From: Alistipes provencensis
GTDB taxonomy: Bacteria; Bacteroidota; Bacteroidia; Bacteroidales; Rikenellaceae
NCBI RefSeq assembly: GCF_900083545.1
Contig: NZ_LT559262.1
Coordinates: 2,964,324-3,028,323 of the forward strand
DNA length: 64,000 nt
Direction of reading: 5' to 3'
This document shows, piece after piece, positions 58,001-64,000 of this stretch. A program made the position numbers and the translations under genes. A model generated the notes under the pieces. That model searched no databases, was not told the DNA's origin, and saw only the letters and a list, made by a program, of their open reading frames with translations. Position 1 is the stretch's first letter; the number at the start of each line of letters is the position of its first letter.

Positions 58001-59082
58001 CACCCTTTCAACTCGTTGCGCCCCGACGCCGACACAAGGTCGGCGAACATGCCGTAACGGTCGTTCATCACATTGACGCCGCCGAAGAACGTCCCGACCC
58101 ACATCGCGCCGTCGCGATCGCGGCAGAGGCTGTACACCGCATTGTCGTTCAGTCCCCACATGTCGTTCTCGCGGCTGTAAAGGAATTCCGTTTCCCCGTC
58201 CGCGAAGATCGTGATTCCCTTTTCCGTCCCAGCCCACATCTTTCCGTCGCTGTCCGTGCCCAGAGCGCGGACGATGTCGTTGCTCAACGTGCCGTCCCGT
58301 TCGCTGTAGTGTTCCGTCGCGCCGGCTGCGTCGACCCGGAAAAGCCCCGAGCCTTCGGTGGCGGCCCACAGCCGCTGCCGGTCGTCTTCGGCCAGCGCCT
58401 TGACCGCGTGGTGTGACCCTGCGAGCGGAATGCGGACGCATTCACCGCCCTCCATGCGCCACAGGTTGCCCCCGTTGTCGCCGAACCAGACCGAACCGTC
58501 GCGCCGGCAGATTACGGCCGTAATTGCCGGAAAACCCTCCGACGGAGGCGGAACGACCGTGCAGATGCTCCGCGTCGGGTCAATCCGGTTCAGGCCGTTA
58601 CCCGTACCGACCCACAGCGCGCCGTCCGTCGTCCCGTCCATGCAGAGCACATCGTCGGACGAGAGCCGGCAGGGGCTCTCCTCGCTGGAAGCGTAACGCG
58701 TGTAAGTGTTGTAACGGCGGTCGTGGCGATAGAGGCCGTCGTCGGTTCCGAACCAGAGGTCGCCTGCGGCATCCTCTTCGACGAAGGTCACGTTGGCGGC
58801 CGTGCCGTTGCTGCGGTTGCTGAACGCATACTCCTCGAATTCATAACCGTCGTAACGGTAGGTGCCGTACATGGTCGAGAACCAGAGATAGCCGCGGCTG
58901 TCTTGGTCGATGTTCCATATCCATGTGTACTTCAATCCGTTCTGGTTCGTGATATGCCGGAACCGGTAGCGGGAGTCGATTCCGTCCGCCGAGGCACGGA
59001 CAGTAGAGAGGCCGAATCCCGCCGGCATCAGCAGGGATGCCAGCAGGATTGCCAAGAATCGGTATGACGGACGTAATCGCAT
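55060..59082 (-). CDS. Hybrid two-component system regulator (HTCS)
   Basis: 1340 residues in one chain. Signal peptide; two seven-bladed propellers of Reg_prop repeats (about 35-690; NQNGLKYTWIWNIDQDSRGYLWFST is the first, key words DSRGYLWFST); Y_Y_Y domain (about 700-775); membrane helix (about 785-805). HisKA with the phospho-His in NISHEFKTPL (about 840), HATPase (NLLSNACKYTP, ERFFTGHTYDRYSSGVGLSYVK), receiver with the phospho-Asp in ILVTDVMLGEG (about 1120) and C-terminal AraC HTH (LCAGLNMSQSTLYRKLK, ITFDVGFSDSSYFSRAF). It senses an oligosaccharide in the periplasm and activates the locus. All key residues are present. Confidence 0.96.
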   Translation of the reverse strand: MRLRPSYRFLAILLASLLMPAGFGLSTVRASADGIDSRYRFRHITNQNGLKYTWIWNIDQDSRGYLWFSTMYGTYRYDGYEFEEYAFSNRSNGTAANVTFVEEDAAGDLWFGTDDGLYRHDRRYNTYTRYASSEESPCRLSSDDVLCMDGTTDGALWVGTGNGLNRIDPTRSICTVVPPPSEGFPAITAVICRRDGSVWFGDNGGNLWRMEGGECVRIPLAGSHHAVKALAEDDRQRLWAATEGSGLFRVDAAGATEHYSERDGTLSNDIVRALGTDSDGKMWAGTEKGITIFADGETEFLYSRENDMWGLNDNAVYSLCRDRDGAMWVGTFFGGVNVMNDRYGMFADLVSASGRNELKGCAVSSITSVGERIYIGTENRGLFVYDTATSHFRNYNSRNSGLNNDNVHAVCIDDRKNLWVGNFYGGLNRMRPGDGVFNLRRATPATPSNSVYSLLQDGTDNLWAGTFYDGLFRYDYASERFERFAPVPSWVFVWDILEDYKGNIWLACYGEGIFKLDRSRNYEPVRIETGARKYVTLCELSDGRILAGAEKEGLTAIGIDDLAVRRWTTTEGLPDNTVYGILQDGFGNVWFSSNSGIYKCDAGLTRFTNYTIADGLPVNRFNYNACARIGGKLWFGSTDGIVAIDPAREGTPVGEHPIRFGNLYVYNEKQPVRAEKGSALPEDLNSVGELVLRSNRLSWGVDFTCNVFDNNALNYAYRLEGMDDGWHRLGTQHRIDFTGLGFGRYRLTVCTLAPDGTPSDNSRSLAIFIRPPWWRSLAAKLSYLTLALSVAGYLLWLLMNNARTRHAFELERLAREKDKEMNELKLRFFVNISHEFKTPLSLIIGPINSFLEGNVPASLREKYFNIIKRNAEKLLGLINELLAFRELEHLKLRIQPFYYRPFVESALGRYAWLFESKNIRVELQEFDEGLIMWADIDKLEKMLSNLLSNACKYTPVGGHVEIGAAERDGRVYTTVTNSGPGIAPDKLPHIFERFFTGHTYDRYSSGVGLSYVKSLVELHDGAIGVESRENEYTRFTFWLPVRAGVSEVHPVDIARYNPEIFDESRLTPEIETETDDPAYLEMERQTVVLVVDDAADMRNMVVEALRGRFCMEGVANAEQALEVIGSKRIDILVTDVMLGEGMNGFELCKAVKGNIETSHIRVILTTVLSENNYRERGYKAGADAYVVKPFEFSLLALRIRNLIYNAWKAREAYKIDIDLSNVDITHSDSDEQWLKRAVALVFDRLSDSEFSVDDLCAGLNMSQSTLYRKLKVTAGQSANEFIQNIRLKYAARLLRETSRTVSEITFDVGFSDSSYFSRAFRKCFGVSPKQWREQDAPEKV

Positions 59083-59098
59083 GGATCGTTTTCAGTCG

Positions 59099-61153
59099 TT
59101 ATTCGGCCGAGTGCTGCCCCGTCATCGGGAACTCGGTCACGCGCAGGGTCGTGCAGCCGTAGGGGATCAGTTCGATCCCGGCCTCCTCCGCCGTGCCGAG
59201 ACCGTACATGATGCTGTAAGGCAGCGGTCCCGCCATCTGGTTGTATTCTTTCCACGAGGGAACGCGCACGGCCCGGGTGCGTATCGTGACCGGTGCGGCC
59301 TCTTCGCTCCACGGACGCACCGCCGCGGCTTTGACCGGATCGACGCTCACCGTGTAATGTTCCTCCAATTTGTCTTCCGGACACTGTATCAGGGCGTAGT
59401 TCCAAGGCGTGGACGACGTGTGTTCGTAATGCCACTCCCCCTGATAGGCCGGATCGCCGTCGTTATCGACTTTCCGGCACTCGGTTTCCATCTTCAGGGC
59501 ATATACCAGCGGTCCCCGTTCGACGGTCCGGGCGTTCTCTTTCCACATCGTGAGCCGCACGCGCGGCGAGAACCGCAGTTCGAGTTCGTCGCCCGCACTC
59601 CACTCGCGTCCGATGGTCGCCAGACGGTCCTCCCCGACGGAGAATGCCACGACTTCACCGTTGAGCCGAATCTCCGTACTCTCGCTCCACGAAGGGATAC
59701 GCACCGTAAAGGGGAACTGCGCCGGGCGCGCCATCTCTTCGATGCGGAACGCCACGGTCTCTTCGAACGGATAGTTCGTTCGCTCGGCGATGCGGACATC
59801 GACGCCGTCGGCTACCTTCATCCGCACCTCCGAGGGGGCGTACTGCGTGACGGCCACCCCGTTTGCGGGCGTCGCATACCAGAGGTTCTGCGTGAATTTG
59901 GGCCAGCCCTGATGCATGTTCGACGTACAGCAGGGGTAACCGGTCAGGATACCGAAACAGCAGTCGAGGCCGTCGTGGTTGACATCGAAATTCCGTATTC
60001 CGGGCGTCAGCTTCACCTGATTGACCTGCTGGAAATACTGGCGGGTGACGAACTCGTCGTCCACCTGCGCCGGCAGTGCGTTGTAGGCGATCTTCTCCAG
60101 CAGTTCGGCGAATTTCGGGTCGCCCGTGATGCGGTACATCGTCTCCAGCGAGAACATGTATTCCACGATGGTGCACAGTTCCACGCCCTGTGTCGGGTCG
60201 GTGCCGTGGATGGCTTCGTCGCCGCTGAACATGCCCGTCGGATAACCGTGGTAACGGTGCAGGTCGTCCAGCGCGCAATCCAGCGCATCGAGGTACTTTT
60301 GCTGCGGATCGGCCTGCCAGTAAACGACCGGGGTCTTGATGCCCTGCGCGAGGTTCACCGCATGGATCGTCCCCACGCGCGTCAGCTTGTCGCCTGCGAG
60401 AAACATCTCCGTGTAGGGCTCCGTTTGGGCATAGAGTTTGCGTCCCAGCTCCAATAACGTATCGTCGCCCGTAATATTATAGAGCCAGTATGCGGCCATC
60501 ATGTTGTCGCCGCCGCGGAAACGCGCCCAGAAGCTCCAGTTGTCCAGCGGATACTGGTCGAGATGGGCCAACTGATAATGGAAATAGCGGGTCATGAAAT
60601 CGATGACGCGTTCGTCGCCCGTGGCCGAATGGTACTGCATCAGCACTTTGAGCATCACCATTTTGGGCCACCAGTCGCGGCAGTTGTCGCGTTGCAGCCC
60701 GGGCTCGAATTCGTAATCGGTCACCGGTCCGAAATAGCCGTCCTCCTGCTGGCTGGCGAGCGTCCATTCGACCCACGGACGGGTTTTGGCGATCAGCGCC
60801 GAATCCTGCAGGATATAGGCCAGCGGCAGCAGTCCGTCTATCCAGTACGGACCGCGTTCCCACTGGTCGCCGTCGCCGCCCAGCCAGCCGTTGCGCGGCC
60901 CCATCACCAGCGGATAGAGTTCGTCGAGATGTCCCGTCGCTCCGTCGCGCTGTGCCGCCAGCATTTCGCGCAGCCACCCCGAAGGCGAGATGCTGCCGAG
61001 CGGCAGTTCCACGAAAGCCTGCGGCTGAAGGGGGGCGCGGCTTCCCCCGTAATTGACATTTTGCGGAGTCCCGGCCCCGGTCCCGCATGAAACGAGCGTT
61101 GCGGCCAGCATCCCGGCGGCCGTCCATAATCCGATAGTTCGTTTTAATTCCAT
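59099..61153 (-). CDS. GH127-like (DUF1680) glycoside hydrolase, lipoprotein
   Basis: 684 residues from ATG 61151-61153 (MELKRTIGLWTAAG). Lipobox LVSC. (alpha/alpha)6-barrel core with WIDGLLPLAYILQD, VELCTIVEYMFSLE (general acid/zinc-ligand Glu region, about 322) and the Cys cluster LDCCFGILTGYPCCTSNMHQGWP (about 399-421), whose Cys residues hold zinc and supply the nucleophile in GH127. Beta-L-arabinofuranosidase activity is the known activity of the family. Transcribed just before the HTCS gene (16-base gap). Confidence 0.88.
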   Translation of the reverse strand: MELKRTIGLWTAAGMLAATLVSCGTGAGTPQNVNYGGSRAPLQPQAFVELPLGSISPSGWLREMLAAQRDGATGHLDELYPLVMGPRNGWLGGDGDQWERGPYWIDGLLPLAYILQDSALIAKTRPWVEWTLASQQEDGYFGPVTDYEFEPGLQRDNCRDWWPKMVMLKVLMQYHSATGDERVIDFMTRYFHYQLAHLDQYPLDNWSFWARFRGGDNMMAAYWLYNITGDDTLLELGRKLYAQTEPYTEMFLAGDKLTRVGTIHAVNLAQGIKTPVVYWQADPQQKYLDALDCALDDLHRYHGYPTGMFSGDEAIHGTDPTQGVELCTIVEYMFSLETMYRITGDPKFAELLEKIAYNALPAQVDDEFVTRQYFQQVNQVKLTPGIRNFDVNHDGLDCCFGILTGYPCCTSNMHQGWPKFTQNLWYATPANGVAVTQYAPSEVRMKVADGVDVRIAERTNYPFEETVAFRIEEMARPAQFPFTVRIPSWSESTEIRLNGEVVAFSVGEDRLATIGREWSAGDELELRFSPRVRLTMWKENARTVERGPLVYALKMETECRKVDNDGDPAYQGEWHYEHTSSTPWNYALIQCPEDKLEEHYTVSVDPVKAAAVRPWSEEAAPVTIRTRAVRVPSWKEYNQMAGPLPYSIMYGLGTAEEAGIELIPYGCTTLRVTEFPMTGQHSAE

Positions 61154-61167
61154 GAGTAGTTTTGTTG

Positions 61168-61175
61168 CAAAATTA
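61168..61175 (-). promoter_or_regulatory. -7 box TAATTTTG (GH127-HTCS)
   Basis: TAnnTTTG match on the minus strand about 15 bases before the GH127 start. Confidence 0.55.
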
Positions 61176-61355
61176 ATTCGAAACAAAAATAAACCATCCC
61201 GGGAGATTCTATCGGAACCATCCTGTCAAAACACCGGACAAATCGTTCATCTGCGCCTCCGGTGCTTCTGCGGTGGGTATAAATACCCGGGGATGCGGAA
61301 ATATACGATAATTTTTTCTATCTTTATTCGGTCGAACAACTTAAAAAACGCGCTT

Positions 61356-62012
61356 ATGAAATTCTTTATCGACACAGCCAATCTGGAACAGATCCGCCGC
61401 GCCCATTCGCTGGGCGTTCTCGACGGCGTGACGACCAATCCGTCGCTGATGGCCAAGGAGAACGTCCGGGGCGAGGAGGCCTGCTTCCGCCGTTACATCG
61501 AAATCTGCCGCATCGTGGACGGCGACGTCAGCGCCGAGGTGATCTCGACGGATTTCGACGGCATGGTCCGCGAGGGTGAACGCCTTGCCGGACTGCATCC
61601 CAATATCGTCGTGAAACTCCCCTGCACCGCCGACGGAATCCGCGCCGTGAACTACTTCGCCGGGAAGAACATCCGCACCAACTGTACGCTGGTCTTCTCC
61701 GTCGGGCAGGCCCTGCTGGCCGCGAAAGCTGGGGCCACCTATGTTTCGCCTTTCGTCGGGCGTCTGGACGACATTTCCGAGGACGGCGTGGCGCTCGTGG
61801 CCCATATCGTGCGTGTCTACCGTTATTACGGTTATAGGACTCAGGTGCTCGCCGCGTCGATCCGCCATACGCAGCACATCATCCAATGTCTCGACGCCGG
61901 TGCCGACGTGGCGACCTGCCCGCTGGCGGCCATCGAAGGATTGCTCAACCATCCGCTGACGGATCAGGGACTGGCGAAGTTCCTCGCCGACCATGCCAAA
62001 GTAAACCGATAA
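61356..62012 (+). CDS. Fructose-6-phosphate aldolase/transaldolase-family enzyme
   Basis: 218 residues from ATG 61356 (MKFFIDTANLEQIRRAH); an upstream in-frame ATG is in non-coding sequence. The FSA/TalC small-transaldolase fold shows IDTANL (Asp 6), GVTTNPSL (about 27), the Schiff-base Lys in IVVKLPCTADG (about 85) and ASIRHTQHI (about 165). Makes or breaks aldol bonds of ketose phosphates in the cytoplasm. It overlaps the dehydrogenase gene by one base, so sugar or polyol catabolism is likely. Confidence 0.92.
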   Translation: MKFFIDTANLEQIRRAHSLGVLDGVTTNPSLMAKENVRGEEACFRRYIEICRIVDGDVSAEVISTDFDGMVREGERLAGLHPNIVVKLPCTADGIRAVNYFAGKNIRTNCTLVFSVGQALLAAKAGATYVSPFVGRLDDISEDGVALVAHIVRVYRYYGYRTQVLAASIRHTQHIIQCLDAGADVATCPLAAIEGLLNHPLTDQGLAKFLADHAKVNR

Positions 62013-63061
62013 TGCAAGCCTATACTTATATTGAACGCGGACGCTTCGAATTCCGCGAGAAACCGAAACCCGAACTGCTGGACCCGCGTGACGCCATCGT
62101 GCGGGTCACGCTCGGAAGCATCTGCACCAGCGATCTGCACATCAAGCACGGCAGCGTTCCCCGCGCCGTGCCGGGCATCACCGTCGGCCACGAAATGGTC
62201 GGCGTCGTGGAGCAGGTCGGGGCGGATGTCGCCACGGTCAGGCCCGGCGACCGTGTCACGGTCAACGTCGAGACCTTCTGCGGCGAATGTTTCTTCTGCC
62301 GGCACGGATATGTGAACAACTGCACCGATCCGAATGGCGGTTGGGCCTTGGGCTGCCGCATCGACGGCGGGCAGGCGGAGTATGTCCGCGTCCCCTATGC
62401 CGATCAGGGACTCTGCCGCATTCCCGATACCGTGAGCGACGAACAGGCTTTGTTCGTGGGCGACGTGCTGGCTACGGGTTTCTGGGCCGCCCGCATCTCG
62501 GAGATCGGTGAGGAGGATACGGTGCTCATCATCGGGGCCGGGCCTACGGGCATCTGCACCCTGCTTTGCGTGCTGTTGAAACGTCCGAAGCGCATCATTG
62601 TCTGTGAAAAGTCCCCCGAGCGCATCCGTTTCGTCCGGGAGCATTATCCCGACGTGCTGGTCTGCGAGCCGGAGATGTGCCGGGATTTCGTACTCCGCAA
62701 CAGCGATCATGGAGGCGCCGATGTGGTGCTGGAGGTGGCCGGAGCGGCGGATACGTTTCGGCTGGCTTGGGAGTGTGCCCGCCCCAATGCCGTCGTCACG
62801 GTCGTGGCGCTCTATGACCGGCCGCAGACGCTTCCCCTGCCGGACATGTACGGCAAGAACCTGACCTTCAAAACGGGAGGCGTGGACGGCTGCGACTGCG
62901 CCGAAATCCTGCGCCTGATCGAAACAGGGCTGATAGACACTACCCCGCTTATCACGCACCGCTTTCCGCTGAGCCGTATCGACGAAGCCTACCGCCTCTT
63001 TGAAGGTAAATCGGACGGTGTTATCAAGATCGCCGTCGAGTTGCGTCAGGCTCGGATATAG
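62012..63061 (+). CDS. Zinc-dependent alcohol/polyol dehydrogenase (MDR family)
   Basis: 349 residues. Catalytic zinc ligands Cys in GSICTSDLH (about 37) and His-Glu in VGHEMVG (about 58); structural zinc cysteines CGECFFCRHGYVNNC (about 90-104). The Rossmann NAD(P) fold is VLIIGAGPTGICTLL (about 170). Resembles sorbitol/threonine dehydrogenase-like enzymes. Start codon overlaps the stop of the aldolase gene (TAATG). Substrate is probably a polyol or sugar feeding the aldolase. Confidence 0.92.
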   Translation: MQAYTYIERGRFEFREKPKPELLDPRDAIVRVTLGSICTSDLHIKHGSVPRAVPGITVGHEMVGVVEQVGADVATVRPGDRVTVNVETFCGECFFCRHGYVNNCTDPNGGWALGCRIDGGQAEYVRVPYADQGLCRIPDTVSDEQALFVGDVLATGFWAARISEIGEEDTVLIIGAGPTGICTLLCVLLKRPKRIIVCEKSPERIRFVREHYPDVLVCEPEMCRDFVLRNSDHGGADVVLEVAGAADTFRLAWECARPNAVVTVVALYDRPQTLPLPDMYGKNLTFKTGGVDGCDCAEILRLIETGLIDTTPLITHRFPLSRIDEAYRLFEGKSDGVIKIAVELRQARI

Positions 63062-63266
63062 GCTCCGTTTTAAGTAGTGAGATATGAAAATTGTAATTTT
63101 AATAAAAGTCAAATTTTCATAATCAATATTGGCCGACGGTTAAGTTTTTCGTTGGTAATTCACTGCATTAAACATCGATTAATCATTGAATATTTTGCTT
63201 GTCAGATAGAAATGCATACTTTTGTAAATCATCTGATGATATGATGAATAAAAGAGAGGTAGATAT
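63062..63266. other. AT-rich intergenic before the regulator
   Basis: About 200 bases, AT-rich. A TACTTTTG -7 box lies at about 63217-63224, roughly 43 bases before the regulator ATG. Confidence 0.55.
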
Positions 63267-63917
63267 ATGATTATACAGAAGAAGTCTTTGGCCGATATGG
63301 TAGCCGAGCAGTTGAAACAACAGGTTGCGGAAGGAGTTTATACAATCGGGGATAAACTTCCGACCGAACCGGAGTTGATGAAAACGTTCAAAGTCGGACG
63401 ATCGAGTATCCGTGAAGCGGTAAAATTGTTGGTAAACATGGGTGTTGTCCAAGTCCGGCAAGGGGCGGGAACATTTGTCGCCGAAGCACCCGATGATAAT
63501 AGAGGCAGCATAAATATGAGTATCGCCGACCGGACGGAACTCGATGAGGTGAGGAAAATTTTGGATATTGCAATCGTGGAGAAAGCCGTGGCAAGAAGAA
63601 CGGGAAAAGATATAGAACGAATGCAGTCCTCCCTTGAAGCAAGAAAGGCAAACGCGAAAAACGACCGGTTGAAAGAATGCATCGAAGCCGACCTGAATTT
63701 CCACATCGCCATTGCCGATGCCACTCACAACCGAATATTGGCAGACATTTACCGTTCCGCTTCCCTGCATCTGCTTTCGGAGTTCAACCGTATTTACGAT
63801 GGTCCGGATTGCTTCGTAAATTCACAATCTTCTCACGAGAAGTTGTTGAGATACATCATTGCAGGCGATTTGAAGAACGCCCGGAAGATGGCAGTCAAGA
63901 TTGTGGAAGAACCATAG
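63267..63917 (+). CDS. FadR/GntR-family transcriptional regulator
   Basis: 216 residues. N-terminal winged HTH (about 8-72; KSLADMVAEQLKQQVAEG, GDKLPTEPELMKTFKVGRSSIREAVKLL, shown by KLPTEPELM and SSIREAVKLL) and a C-terminal FCD domain (about 90-210) with metal-ligand Asp/His residues (DLNFHIAIADATHN, SSHEKLL). FadR-type regulators respond to sugar acids or organic acids. It may control the sugar genes on either side. Confidence 0.9.
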   Translation: MIIQKKSLADMVAEQLKQQVAEGVYTIGDKLPTEPELMKTFKVGRSSIREAVKLLVNMGVVQVRQGAGTFVAEAPDDNRGSINMSIADRTELDEVRKILDIAIVEKAVARRTGKDIERMQSSLEARKANAKNDRLKECIEADLNFHIAIADATHNRILADIYRSASLHLLSEFNRIYDGPDCFVNSQSSHEKLLRYIIAGDLKNARKMAVKIVEEP

Positions 63918-63945
63918 GACGAACAACAGAAATTATAGAAACCCA

Positions 63946-64000
63946 ATGATGAAGAATACAGAAAACAGCCACGAGAAAGTGGTTGTTCTTTTTGAAGTAA
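63946..64000 (+). CDS. Start of a gene cut by the window edge
   Basis: Two successive ATG codons (63946, 63949) begin a frame MMKNTENSHEKVVVLFEV that is open to the window end, 29 bases after the regulator stop. Too short to identify; probably co-transcribed with the regulator. Confidence 0.5.
   Translation, partial: MMKNTENSHEKVVVLFEV

Noticed and set aside
1-64000. CRISPR arrays, rRNA genes, insertion-sequence transposases
   Set aside because: No regular spaced repeats, rRNA sequence or transposase motifs were noticed anywhere in the window.

Overview
The window looks like a chromosome segment of a gut Bacteroidales bacterium, most likely Alistipes or a close relative. The backbone is GC-rich, promoters carry the Bacteroidetes -7 box TAnnTTTG, and there is a SusC/SusD locus with a hybrid two-component regulator. 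It also has BtuB/BtuG-like corrinoid uptake genes and a class III ribonucleotide reductase. The genus is inference; there is no rRNA in the window.

Positions 1-23.4 kb are an integration hotspot built on two tRNA genes. Element A enters from the left and ends with a tyrosine recombinase (771-1985). Next to it is a broken tRNA-Gly copy (2235-2339). Element B (about 2287-11880, 9.6 kb) lies between that copy and the intact tRNA-Gly(GCC) at 11829-11900, with a 55-bp direct repeat at its ends. It carries its own integrase, an SF2 helicase-like gene, three lipocalin-like lipoproteins and several unknown genes. Two of its genes are open over their full length only if UGA is read as an amino acid (four UGAs in the helicase, three in a 150-residue protein). 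A short chromosomal stretch follows (nitroreductase, acyl-CoA reductase, a pRiA4b ORF-3-like gene, miaA, tRNA-Leu). Element C (about 15334-23389, 8.06 kb) sits at the 3' end of tRNA-Leu(TAA) with a 13-bp repeat. Its order is integrase, small HTH protein, DUF3987 protein, primase-like protein, terminase-small-subunit-like protein, then cargo, which resembles a phage satellite.

Two copies of a long structured RNA are found, one in element C (18139-18400) and one just outside it (24156-24467). Their sequences differ but the paired arms change together, so every helix is kept. Each ends in a terminator-like hairpin and lies upstream of a small two-helix membrane protein; the two proteins are related at the C-terminus. 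A possible third, looser relative leads the lipoprotein operon of element B (4679-4912).

From 24.6 kb the backbone resumes, mostly on the minus strand. In order it holds a hexapeptide acetyltransferase, an alpha/beta hydrolase lipoprotein, a TonB receptor with a BtuG-like propeller and a DUF2284 protein, then nrdD-nrdG behind a cobalamin riboswitch. S1/P1 nuclease, Rho, an AraC regulator divergent from a flavodoxin, glpF-glpK and two small membrane proteins follow. Then come a Cus/Czc-type metal efflux operon and a polysaccharide utilisation locus (GH127-like enzyme, HTCS, SusC, SusD, and a multidomain lipoprotein with a GH43/GH32-like propeller) that may target an arabinose-containing glycan. 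The right end, on the plus strand, has a transaldolase-family enzyme, a zinc alcohol/polyol dehydrogenase, a FadR-type regulator and the first codons of a further gene.
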